A stretch of DNA of 64,000 nucleotides, from assembly GCF_001659685.2 (NCBI RefSeq), contig NZ_LXYE02000024.1, positions 241,714-305,713 on the forward strand, read 5' to 3'. The first letter of the stretch is position 1. Each line of letters starts with the position of its first letter. The DNA is from Labilibacter marinus. GTDB taxonomy: Bacteria > Bacteroidota > Bacteroidia > Bacteroidales > Marinilabiliaceae. A program made the translations under genes and the position numbers. Under the pieces are notes generated by a model. It saw nothing but the letters and a program-made list of their open reading frames with translations, searched no databases and was not told the DNA's origin. Positions 52,131 to 60,580 of this stretch are shown one piece after another.

Positions 52131-53645
52131 ATGAATAAAGTATATTTACTACTAGCCTTTATTGCTGTTCTGTTTTCCGCTTGCCAGCAACCAGTAAAAG
52201 AAACCAAAAAAGTTTTAGAGAAACCCAATATTATTTTCTTGTTTGCCGATGACCAATGCCATACAACGGTAAATGCTTTGGGAAATAAAGAAGTAATCAC
52301 GCCTAACTTAGATAAGTTGGTGAATAGTGGAGTTACCTTTGTAAATGCCTTTAATATGGGAGCATGGAATGGTGCGGTTTGTCAAGCTTCAAGATGTATG
52401 TTGAATACAGGTTTACCTGTTTGGAAGGCACAAAAATTTGAGAAACAAGTTTTTAATAAAGGAAACGGAACTGAGCTTACTTGGGGTAAAATGATGGAAG
52501 CCCAAGGGTATGAAACCTACATGACGGGTAAGTGGCATGTGCATACTTCTGCCGAAAAAGCTTTTAACAATGTAAAGCATGTACGCCCTGGAATGCCTAA
52601 GGATAACTGGGACCATGCCAAGATGAAAAAGATTTATGCTAACCTTAAGGAAGGCGAGGACTATAGTAAATATATGCCTATTGGTTATAATCGTCCTTTA
52701 AGTAAGGATGATAATACATGGTCGCCAACGGATACTATCCATGGAGGATTTTGGCAAGGAGGTCAGCATTGGTCAGAAGTTTTAAGAGATGATGCTATTT
52801 CTTTTATCAACCAAGCTAAAACAAGTGATAAGCCATTTTTTATGTACTTGGCTTTTAACGCACCTCACGATCCTCGTCAGGCACCGCAAGAATATCAGGA
52901 TATGTATAATGAGGATGAGTTAAGTATTCCTGAAAGCTTTCAGCCTTTATATCCAGAAGCATACGGAATAGCTAATGACCCTTCGTTACGCGACGCTGCT
53001 TTAGCGCCTTTCCCTCGTACAGAGTATGCCACTAGAGTTCATAAAAAGGAATATTTTGCGAGCATTACGCATTTAGATGCGCAGATTGGTGCCATCTTAA
53101 AGGCTTTAGAAGAAAGTGGAAAAGCAGAGAATACTTATATTATTTATACAGCTGACCATGGTTTAGCGGTTGGAGAGCACGGCTTATTCGGTAAGCAAAA
53201 TCTATACGATCACAGTGTACGTCCGCCATTTGTAATGACCGGACCGGGTTTAGAAAAAGGTAAAAAAGTAGATGCAGAAATCTATTTGCAAGATGCTATG
53301 GCAACCGCTTTAGACTTAGCAGGAAGTGCTAAAAAAGACTCTGTATTTTTCAATAGTATTGTTCCTTTGGCTGTAGGCGAAACCACTAAAAGTGCTTACA
53401 ATGGTATTTATGGTGGATATTTAACTAAGCAACGTTCTATTCGTAAAGATGGATTTAAGCTAATTCTTTATCCAGATGTTAAGGTGGTTAAGTTATTCGA
53501 TTTAAAAGCAGATCCGTTAGAGATGACTAATTTAGCTTCTGATGACAATCAAAAAGAACGTGTAGCAACAATGTTTGCAGAGTTAAAAGGCTTACAAACA
53601 ACTGTTGGTGATGAATTAAATCTGGACGAGTTTTATCAGTTGTAA
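52131..53645 (+). CDS. Sulfatase lipoprotein with a CxAxR signature
   Basis: This 504-residue lipoprotein (LFSAC, Cys near residue 18) has FLFADDQCHTT metal-binding residues, signature CQASR with C84 as the modified residue, GKWHVHT and TADHGLAVGEHGLFGKQ. Its pattern is closest to choline-sulfatase-like and exo-type sulfatases. The second residue after Cys is Ala instead of the usual Pro, a known variant. Third gene of the operon, 33 bp after the previous sulfatase. Confidence 0.88.
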   Translation: MNKVYLLLAFIAVLFSACQQPVKETKKVLEKPNIIFLFADDQCHTTVNALGNKEVITPNLDKLVNSGVTFVNAFNMGAWNGAVCQASRCMLNTGLPVWKAQKFEKQVFNKGNGTELTWGKMMEAQGYETYMTGKWHVHTSAEKAFNNVKHVRPGMPKDNWDHAKMKKIYANLKEGEDYSKYMPIGYNRPLSKDDNTWSPTDTIHGGFWQGGQHWSEVLRDDAISFINQAKTSDKPFFMYLAFNAPHDPRQAPQEYQDMYNEDELSIPESFQPLYPEAYGIANDPSLRDAALAPFPRTEYATRVHKKEYFASITHLDAQIGAILKALEESGKAENTYIIYTADHGLAVGEHGLFGKQNLYDHSVRPPFVMTGPGLEKGKKVDAEIYLQDAMATALDLAGSAKKDSVFFNSIVPLAVGETTKSAYNGIYGGYLTKQRSIRKDGFKLILYPDVKVVKLFDLKADPLEMTNLASDDNQKERVATMFAELKGLQTTVGDELNLDEFYQL

Positions 53646-53845
53646 ACAGTTATTTAAAGTTGCATGGGAGTAACTAAAGATTCGAGAGGATTTTTCTTTG
53701 CGTTCTTTGCAAAAGAAGGTTGAGCATTTAGTACATCATCGTTATAGGTAAAAGAATTTTTCTTAGCGTTCATCACGAGAGCAAAGGGTAGTGTTGATGT
53801 TATTAATGTTTCTAAAAATGTGTAGTTTAACAATAAACATATAAA
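53646..53845. repeat. Non-coding gap with partial extragenic repeat
   Basis: It holds TTTTTCTTTGCGTTCTTTGC (53691-53710), which shares GCGTTCTTTGC with the repeat at 60366-60416. No C-tract operator is present before the next sulfatase. Confidence 0.4.
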
Positions 53846-55660
53846 ATGAAAATTTTCAATGTAATTTTAGTTTTAGCAGTGCTTGTATTGGCAGCTAGTT
53901 GCAGCCCTGCAAAAAAGCCAGCTAAGGTAGATAAACCCAATGTTATCTTGGTCATCACCGACGACCAGGGATATGGCGATTTGGCTTGTCATGGAAATAC
54001 GGTTATAAAAACACCAAACCTAGACAAGTTTCATGGCGAGAGTGTTAGATTAACTAACTTTCATGTAGGTACCACTTGTGCGCCTACGCGAGGTGGATTA
54101 ATGAGTGGTCGTAACTGTAATCGTACTGGTGTATGGCACACGATTGGTGGCTGTTCTTTATTGAACGAGCGCGAAACAACACTAGCCGATGTTTTTGTAG
54201 ATAATGGTTATGCAACCGCTATGTTTGGTAAGTGGCACTTAGGAGATAATTATCCTTTTCGTCCTGAAGATAGAGGTTTTCAACATACTTTTTCTCACGG
54301 AGGCGGAGGTGTAGGACAAACACCTGATTATTGGAATAACGATTACTTTGATGATACTTATTTTAGAAATGGTGTGCCTGAAAAAGCTAAAGGTTATTGT
54401 ACGGATGTATGGTTTGATGAAGCAGAGAAGTTTGTGGATAACAATACCGATAAGCCATTTTTTATGTATGTTTCGTTAAATGCTCCTCATGGCCCTTATA
54501 ATGTGCCAGAGAAGTATGCTACAATGTACGATGGTTTAGGAATGTACAAAGGAAGACAAAACTTTTATGGTATGATTACCCAGCTGGATGAGCGTTTTGG
54601 ACAATTAACCAAGCATCTTGAAACAAAAGGTATTGCGGATAACACCATCCTTATTTTTATGACGGATAATGGTACTGCTGCTGGTTATGGGTATAATAAA
54701 AAAACAAAGGAGGAATCGGGTTTTAATGCGGGTATGCGCGGAACCAAAGGAAGCCACTACGATGGAGGCCATCGCGTTCCGTTCTTTATTAAATGGCCTA
54801 AAGGCGACTTGGTTGGAGGAAAAGACATCAATACTTTAACTGCCCATGTGGATTTTATGCCAACTATAGCTGAGCTTTGCGGATTAAATTACGAGCCAAA
54901 GCTAGAGATGGATGGTACTTCAATTACTAATTTACTTTACGGTAAAGAATCGAAAGAAAATTTGGATGAGCGTATGTTAGTAACCGATACGCAACGTAAT
55001 CAATGGCCAGAGAAAAATAGAAATAGCTGTGTGATGACATCGCAGTGGCGATTAGTAAATGGAAATGAGCTATATGATATTTACGCTGATCCAGGCCAAA
55101 AGAATAATGTAGCAGAAAGCCATCCTGAGCGTGTTAAAAAAATGCAGAATTTCTATAACGAGTGGTGGAGCAGAGCAGAAAAGGATTTTGAATATCCTGT
55201 GATTAAGATTGGTACGGAGTATGAAAATCCGATGCACATGACCTGTCATGATATGCACACTGAGCAAGGAATCCCTTGGCATCAAAATATGATTAGAACA
55301 GGTAAGAATTTCGATGAAGGATATTTGTTAACCGAAGTGGTTGCTTCTGGTAAGTATAAAATTTCTATTTCGCGTTACCCGTTGGAAAGTGGTCTGGCTA
55401 TGGATGCTGCAATACCAGGTGTTGAAGCAACTAAAGGAACTGATGCGATAGCAGCAGGGCAATCATTAAAGCTAAGAATGCCATTTATCGTGTTAAACGA
55501 TTTAACGGTACCTTGCGAGTTTAATCAGGCAAATACTGCAGGTGAAGTGGTGGTTGATTTAGAAGCTGGTCCGCTGAAGCTATCGGGTGGTTTCTACGAC
55601 GAAAAAGATAAGGATACACAAAAAACATTGGCTTATTATTATACAGTGGAAAAACTGTAG
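53846..55660 (+). CDS. Arylsulfatase-type sulfatase lipoprotein
   Basis: This 604-residue lipoprotein (VLAASC, Cys near residue 19) has VITDDQGYGDLACHGN, the signature CAPTR with C78 and SGRNCNRTGVW. It also has MFGKWHLGDNYPF and FMTDNGTAAGYG, all typical of type I sulfatases. A C-terminal segment of about 120 residues beyond the usual core (LLTEVVASGKYKISISRYP) is strand-rich. It lies 200 bp after the previous sulfatase, without an operator of its own that I can see. It probably acts in the periplasm or at the cell surface on sulfated galactan oligosaccharides. Confidence 0.9.
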   Translation: MKIFNVILVLAVLVLAASCSPAKKPAKVDKPNVILVITDDQGYGDLACHGNTVIKTPNLDKFHGESVRLTNFHVGTTCAPTRGGLMSGRNCNRTGVWHTIGGCSLLNERETTLADVFVDNGYATAMFGKWHLGDNYPFRPEDRGFQHTFSHGGGGVGQTPDYWNNDYFDDTYFRNGVPEKAKGYCTDVWFDEAEKFVDNNTDKPFFMYVSLNAPHGPYNVPEKYATMYDGLGMYKGRQNFYGMITQLDERFGQLTKHLETKGIADNTILIFMTDNGTAAGYGYNKKTKEESGFNAGMRGTKGSHYDGGHRVPFFIKWPKGDLVGGKDINTLTAHVDFMPTIAELCGLNYEPKLEMDGTSITNLLYGKESKENLDERMLVTDTQRNQWPEKNRNSCVMTSQWRLVNGNELYDIYADPGQKNNVAESHPERVKKMQNFYNEWWSRAEKDFEYPVIKIGTEYENPMHMTCHDMHTEQGIPWHQNMIRTGKNFDEGYLLTEVVASGKYKISISRYPLESGLAMDAAIPGVEATKGTDAIAAGQSLKLRMPFIVLNDLTVPCEFNQANTAGEVVVDLEAGPLKLSGGFYDEKDKDTQKTLAYYYTVEKL

Positions 55661-55682
55661 TAGAATCTTATAAAAGAATTAG

Positions 55683-55722
55683 GCCCCATGCTATAATATT
55701 TGATTGTAGTATGGGGCTTTTT
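55683..55722 (+). terminator. Intrinsic terminator of the sulfatase block
   Basis: GCCCCAT (55683-55689) pairs with ATGGGGC (55711-55717); CTA/TAG pairs extend the stem across a small bulge, and a T run follows. Confidence 0.75.
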
Positions 55723-55736
55723 ATTTATCACGTGCA

Positions 55737-56171
55737 TTAAAAAGTAATAACATGTCTTTCTTTAATAAATTCAGTCAAGTCTTTTCCCGTGTATCTAACC
55801 GTAACGCCAATTTCGCTTAACTGGTCGCTAATTTTATATTGGTCAGCACAACCTTTACAAGCCAATAAATTAACCCCTTCCTTTTTCATTTTCTGAACAT
55901 ATTTCTGTAAATCTTTATCTTCACTTAATAGTTTTGCAGAAGGTCCCCAAACCAGTAAGGTAATATCTTTCCACCATCCGTATTTCTGTGCGTTATAGGT
56001 ATACATAAATACCATTTTTTCGGCCACTTCTTTGTCGCCACTCGTCCATACCACAACAAGTTTGTCTTTGGAGTTGATAGTTTCAGAATCATTTGAGGGA
56101 GATTGTTCTTGTGCAAATGCTGTCATAGCTAAAAAATAAATTAGGATGCTTAATGATAGTTTTAATTTCAT
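55737..56171 (-). CDS. Secreted DsrE-like protein
   Basis: This 144-residue protein has a signal peptide (MKLKLSLSILIYFLAMTAFAQ). The rest follows the DsrE/DsrF fold: KLVVVWTSGDKEVAEKMV, LLVWGPSAKLL, and GVNLLACKGCADQY with two cysteines three apart. Cytoplasmic DsrE proteins take part in sulfur transfer, but secreted single-copy versions are uncharacterised. It is on the opposite strand from its neighbours inside a sulfatase-rich locus. Confidence 0.75.
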   Translation of the reverse strand: MKLKLSLSILIYFLAMTAFAQEQSPSNDSETINSKDKLVVVWTSGDKEVAEKMVFMYTYNAQKYGWWKDITLLVWGPSAKLLSEDKDLQKYVQKMKKEGVNLLACKGCADQYKISDQLSEIGVTVRYTGKDLTEFIKERHVITF

Positions 56172-56310
56172 GATTAATTAGTTTAAAGGATTATAAAGTG
56201 ATTACAAGTTAGGGCTTTATTTTATAAAATCCGCTTCAATATATCGTAAGCAATAGTACTCTTATTAAAAAAAACTTATCTTCGAAATATCTAAATTAAT
56301 CTATGTAGTT

Positions 56311-57309
56311 ATGTATATAAAAAGACTATTCTTCCTGCTTATTTGCACTGTTTTGTTCGCTATAAATATTTCCTCTCAAAATGCTTTTGAAGGATATGAA
56401 TGGAAATTATTAGAGCCATCAGGGGAAGCTGTTGGGCGCCACGAAAATGCATTTTTCGAATATAAAGGAAAATTTTATCTATTGGGAGGAAGAGGTGTAA
56501 AGCCAGTTAATGTATACGACCCTGCTACTAATTCTTGGGAAACTAAAGGGAAAACCCCTTTTGAGATTCATCATTTTCAGGCAGTGGTTTATCAGGATGC
56601 CGTGTATTTTGTTGGAGCTATGACGGGTAAATACCCTAAAGAAACGCCTTTGGAGAATATTTGGATGTATTATCCCGAAAAGGATGAGTGGAAAAAAGGT
56701 GATATGATACCAGAAGAAATGCGAAGAGGAGGAGCTGGTGCGGTTCTTTATCAGGATAAAATTTACATTATTGCAGGTATTGAGTTGGGGCATACTAGTG
56801 GCTGTTCCAATCGTTTTGATTGTTACGATTTAAAAACGGGAGAATGGCAAGGTATGACGAAAGCACCTCATGTGCGCGACCATTTTGCAGCAGTACTGTA
56901 TAAGGATAAGATTTATTGCATGGGAGGTAGAAATACCAGTGTACATCATCCTAATAATTTTGCAGCATTTTTTGCGGCTACTGTACCTCAGGTGGATGTG
57001 TATGACTTGGTGGAGAATAAATGGGTGACTTTAAAAGAAGATTTACCCGTACCAACAGCTGCTGGAGGAACTGTTTTAGTTGGCAATAGTATATTATATT
57101 TTGGCGGTGAAACAGGCCAAGATAAAGCACATAATGAAACATTTCGTTTAAATTTAGATACCCACCAATGGACGGAGTTGATGCCATTAAAAATTGGCCG
57201 ACATGGAAGTGCTGCCGTATTTTATAAGGATAAGGTTTATATAGCAGCAGGAAGTCCGAATAGAGGAGGTGGTAATATGAATTCAATAGAGGTGTTTAGC
57301 AAAGAATAA
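56311..57309 (+). CDS. Secreted kelch-repeat beta-propeller protein
   Basis: This 332-residue protein has a signal peptide (about 1-23). About six kelch repeats follow, seen as FYLLGGRGVKPVNVYDP, YFVGAMTGKYP, IYIIAGIELG, YCMGGRNTS, LYFGGETGQD and VYIAAGSPNRGG. The fold is a beta-propeller like N-acetylneuraminate epimerase or galactose oxidase N-terminal regions, but no catalytic signature is visible. The next gene starts 12 bp downstream, so they form an operon. Confidence 0.8.
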   Translation: MYIKRLFFLLICTVLFAINISSQNAFEGYEWKLLEPSGEAVGRHENAFFEYKGKFYLLGGRGVKPVNVYDPATNSWETKGKTPFEIHHFQAVVYQDAVYFVGAMTGKYPKETPLENIWMYYPEKDEWKKGDMIPEEMRRGGAGAVLYQDKIYIIAGIELGHTSGCSNRFDCYDLKTGEWQGMTKAPHVRDHFAAVLYKDKIYCMGGRNTSVHHPNNFAAFFAATVPQVDVYDLVENKWVTLKEDLPVPTAAGGTVLVGNSILYFGGETGQDKAHNETFRLNLDTHQWTELMPLKIGRHGSAAVFYKDKVYIAAGSPNRGGGNMNSIEVFSKE

Positions 57310-57321
57310 CGAAAGATAAAT

Positions 57322-58149
57322 ATGAAGAAGTTTTTACCAGCCTTAGTCCTGTTATTATTGGTTGCTGCCTTTGTTGTAGTTGAATATGGCGATGAGCTGA
57401 ATATTAAATTGGATTGGAGTGAGATGATGGGCTCCAATAAAGCAGACAAACCAAAGGCTAAGAAACAAGGCTCTTTTGTAAAAAAGATTCATTACGATGA
57501 TGATGTTCACCAACCTGTTAAGTGGAAGGTAGCAATGAAATACAATGAGGAAGGAGTGGCTGATAGACATGGAGAGAGTTTTCGTTATTGGGAGAGTGGA
57601 ACGCTAGCTTCGAAAAGTACTTATGTAGATGATAAAAAGGAAGGACCTAGTTTTTCATATTACAGAAATGGTAAGGTGTGGAAGGAGCAATTCTATATTA
57701 ATGATAAGATAAGTGGGTTATGTAAACGCTATGATAGAAAAGGCAATTTAACAGCCGAATATCCGTATAAGGCTGGGTTTCCTGGGATGGGACTAAAAGA
57801 GTATACCAACATTGGGAAACAAAGAAAACAGCCAGTTATTAAGGTTCAGCGTATTGATGAGTTGCGAATAGCACATCGATATACCTTAAAGTTATCTTTA
57901 ACAGGAGAGAATGTAAAAAGGTACAAAAATGTGACTTTCTATTCGGGACAATTAATCGATGGTCTATACTTCAATAAAAACATGTCGGAGTTAGAAATCC
58001 TATCCGAAAAAGAAGGACAATTAGTAATAGATGTACCAAAGGGATATGTTTTTGATAAAACGCTTAATATTGTTGCAGTTGCTAAAAATAAAGATGGTCT
58101 TAAGTTAATACTGAATAAAAAAGTAGAGGTAAGTGTAAGAGGAGTTTAG
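57322..58149 (+). CDS. MORN-repeat (YwqK-like) exported protein
   Basis: This 275-residue protein has an N-terminal hydrophobic signal or anchor (about 4-20). Three MORN_2-type repeats follow (ESFRYWESGTLASKSTYVDD, PSFSYYRNGKVWKEQFYIND, LCKRYDRKGNLTAEYPYKAG). A strand-rich C-terminal domain (about 170-275) is not recognised. Such repeats occur in YwqK-like proteins of unknown exact function. It is coupled to the kelch gene. Confidence 0.7.
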   Translation: MKKFLPALVLLLLVAAFVVVEYGDELNIKLDWSEMMGSNKADKPKAKKQGSFVKKIHYDDDVHQPVKWKVAMKYNEEGVADRHGESFRYWESGTLASKSTYVDDKKEGPSFSYYRNGKVWKEQFYINDKISGLCKRYDRKGNLTAEYPYKAGFPGMGLKEYTNIGKQRKQPVIKVQRIDELRIAHRYTLKLSLTGENVKRYKNVTFYSGQLIDGLYFNKNMSELEILSEKEGQLVIDVPKGYVFDKTLNIVAVAKNKDGLKLILNKKVEVSVRGV

Positions 58150-58369
58150 ATCCTATAGTTTCACGCAAAGTGTTTTAACTTCGTCAAAACGTGTTGTGTT
58201 TAAGGTGGTCTGTAATCTCATGTTTTAGCGCAGCTTAAACGCCTTAGCGTTCTTAGCGCATCCTTAGCTTTGTGATGTTAAAATGACAGGCTGCCAGTGT
58301 TTAGCAACGATAAACAACAAAGTCGTACCCGCTTCTTTCTTTGCATTTAAATTCAAGCTGCTATCCAAT
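58150..58369. repeat. Non-coding gap with an extragenic repeat
   Basis: It contains CGCAGC (58229-58234), 12 bp, then GCGTTCTTAGCGC (58247-58259) and CCTTAG, the same arrangement as at 60372-60411. The stretch looks like a short dispersed extragenic repeat. Confidence 0.5.
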
Positions 58370-60025
58370 TTAGTTGTTAAGCCTGTTCTTCAACTGAATT
58401 TCATACAATGAAGGCAGTTCAAGGTTATTATTTAAACCTTCAATATAAATCCAATCATCAGCTCTGTCTTTTGTAGAATGTTCCACGGATAAAGTCTTTT
58501 CAGTATTATGAACGCCGACTAAAATACTACGCAGATATTGTTTGTGGCAATCAATATGAAAATCATTACCGAAACGTTGGGCATCTCTCCAAATCCATGA
58601 ATAGAATAATTCATTAAAATCTTCGTCCTTAAAGCTTTTAAACTGCAAACCCCAAAAGGTATTGTACTCTCCAGCATGTGGAATATTAGCTGGAGCTCCG
58701 CCACCTGCAATATGACTTAAATTGCTTATGTTTTCGTATAAATTATACATAGGTGGACAAAAATCGGCTCCTCCAATCCCATGTAAATCTGCTGGAGAAA
58801 AATGCGCTAATTTTATGTTGCGGTATACATTGCCAAAGCTAGCTCCTTCCAAACCAGGTCCATGGGTGTATTTGGCATTGACTTCAATATCCTGAACCAA
58901 ATTATCGCTTGAGTGATACATTTTAGGTCCGTAGTGGCCATCAAGCCCATTCATACTAATATTACTAATTGTTACATTTCTGCTATTTACCAAGTGGGTA
59001 TTTTGCACATAGTTATTGATGTTGATATTTCTCACCCAACCATGCGAAACGCGGTGCATGCAAATAGCTCCCCAACCATAATCATGTTCGCGAGTTAAAT
59101 GGTGTTTGTATCCTCCTTTATATGCGCACTCAAACCTAAAGTTTTCAATACCTATTTCTTTTAACATAGGCATTTGTGCAACTCTGGCTTCAAATTTTGT
59201 TAATATGTCTCGGCGAGCTGGTTGCTTTAAAACAACCTCGTTATCATTAAGTACTTCTTTTATTTCTACAGGCCATTGAAAGGATGATTTTCTGTCCTTG
59301 CCTGCATTGATATAACTAGTTTGGAAAGGGTCATATTCTATGGGATTCATTAACTCTTTCATTAAGTCACCATCATCCGCAGTATTACTCATGGCTAATA
59401 GCAACACATCACCAGCTTTTATACCCTTTGTATTTTCAAGTTTTAAAGTAGAATCTCCTTTTTTAAGATTAGCAATGAGTTTTATATGATTAGGTAGCTC
59501 ATCAATGCTAAAGAAGTAGTCTGTGCCAAATAGATTCAATCCTGTATGAAATACAAAAGGCGACAACCATGGGCTCTGTTCTTCTGGTTGGGTGGTTTGC
59601 GAACCGCTATAAATAATGGTTCCATTTTCTCCAGAGCCAGAACCTCGCATTACAATATGGCTATAGTTAATTTTGATGATGTCCAATTGCGTACTATCCA
59701 TATTTACATGAAAAGTGCCTTGCGGGAAAAATACTATTCCGCCACCAGCTTGCCCTGCAGCATCCACTGTTGCTTGTATCGCCTCGGTGTCATCCAAGCC
59801 ATCATTAGCAATTGCACCATATTCGGTAACATTGAATTGCGTAGCTGTTACCTCAGGGATGTTAGATTCGCCATAGTGATAACCTGCAAATGAATAATCA
59901 GGAAGAATACTGTTTTTAGAATCCTTTAGAAACTCATTCAGAATATTGGGGTAGTTGTTTTTTTGAGGAGTTTCTTGACAACTGATTAACCAAACAACAA
60001 GCAATACGGCTACTATAGTTTTCAT
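58370..60025 (-). CDS. Parallel beta-helix lipoprotein (pectate_lyase_3 type)
   Basis: This 551-residue lipoprotein (LISC, Cys near residue 16) has the typical FNVTEYGAIANDGLDDTEAI and GGGIVFFPQGTFHVN start of the pectate_lyase_3 superfamily. A right-handed beta-helix with repeated short NVTISNISMNG-type rungs follows. Members include polysaccharide lyases and glycosidases such as GH28 and GH82-like enzymes. I see no diagnostic catalytic motif, so the reaction is not assigned. It lies between the kelch/MORN operon and GH29. Confidence 0.75.
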   Translation of the reverse strand: MKTIVAVLLVVWLISCQETPQKNNYPNILNEFLKDSKNSILPDYSFAGYHYGESNIPEVTATQFNVTEYGAIANDGLDDTEAIQATVDAAGQAGGGIVFFPQGTFHVNMDSTQLDIIKINYSHIVMRGSGSGENGTIIYSGSQTTQPEEQSPWLSPFVFHTGLNLFGTDYFFSIDELPNHIKLIANLKKGDSTLKLENTKGIKAGDVLLLAMSNTADDGDLMKELMNPIEYDPFQTSYINAGKDRKSSFQWPVEIKEVLNDNEVVLKQPARRDILTKFEARVAQMPMLKEIGIENFRFECAYKGGYKHHLTREHDYGWGAICMHRVSHGWVRNININNYVQNTHLVNSRNVTISNISMNGLDGHYGPKMYHSSDNLVQDIEVNAKYTHGPGLEGASFGNVYRNIKLAHFSPADLHGIGGADFCPPMYNLYENISNLSHIAGGGAPANIPHAGEYNTFWGLQFKSFKDEDFNELFYSWIWRDAQRFGNDFHIDCHKQYLRSILVGVHNTEKTLSVEHSTKDRADDWIYIEGLNNNLELPSLYEIQLKNRLNN

Positions 60026-60580
60026 ATCAATGATTTTTATTTAAGATAATGCAATTGTCAGTAAAACTAAATGAATACTTAGAATATGGAGTGCAAAAAA
60101 GTATGCGTAGTGTGCAATATTGTTCAGTTTGTGAAATAAAAGAATTTGTAGTTGAATTGCCCTTGACTTTTCATGCAAAGGATTATTTTTTGAGGAACTT
60201 CGCCGGAAGATAATATCGTTTTTGAGATGCTTAAAATATAGCCAGTACTTAAGAGAAAAAACGCGAAGAGCTGAAAGGATTTTGATGCAGTTAAAATCGG
60301 TGAAGTATAGAGAATAAGTGTAAATTAATAGTTCATGAGTAATACTCCCGAATAGTTATCATATTTTTTGGCGCAGCCAATACATCTCTGCGTTCTTTGC
60401 GCTTTCTCCTTAGGTTACAATGAAAAAAGGACGGACAGGATTTATCTATTTATGATAGGCATTTAAGGGATACTTCAGTACCCTTTGTGTTTAAAAATGT
60501 AAGCCCTATTCCTGAATAACAAAAAAGCCCCCGTTAATGCAATCATCAGCGAGGGCCACTTACATTACAAACTAAACTTT
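60026..60580. repeat. Non-coding gap with an extragenic repeat
   Basis: This 555-bp gap has no convincing gene. It contains a repeat at about 60366-60416 with CGCAGC (60372-60377), 12 bp, then GCGTTCTTTGCGC (60390-60402) and CCTTAG (60408-60413), matching the copy at 58229-58269. The rest is AT-rich without an operator-like C-tract. Confidence 0.45.
60521..60557 (-). terminator. Intrinsic terminator of the GH29 gene
   Basis: On the minus strand GCCCTCG pairs with CGGGGGC (one G-T pair) and is followed by a run of T, about 25 bp beyond the GH29 stop. Confidence 0.7.
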
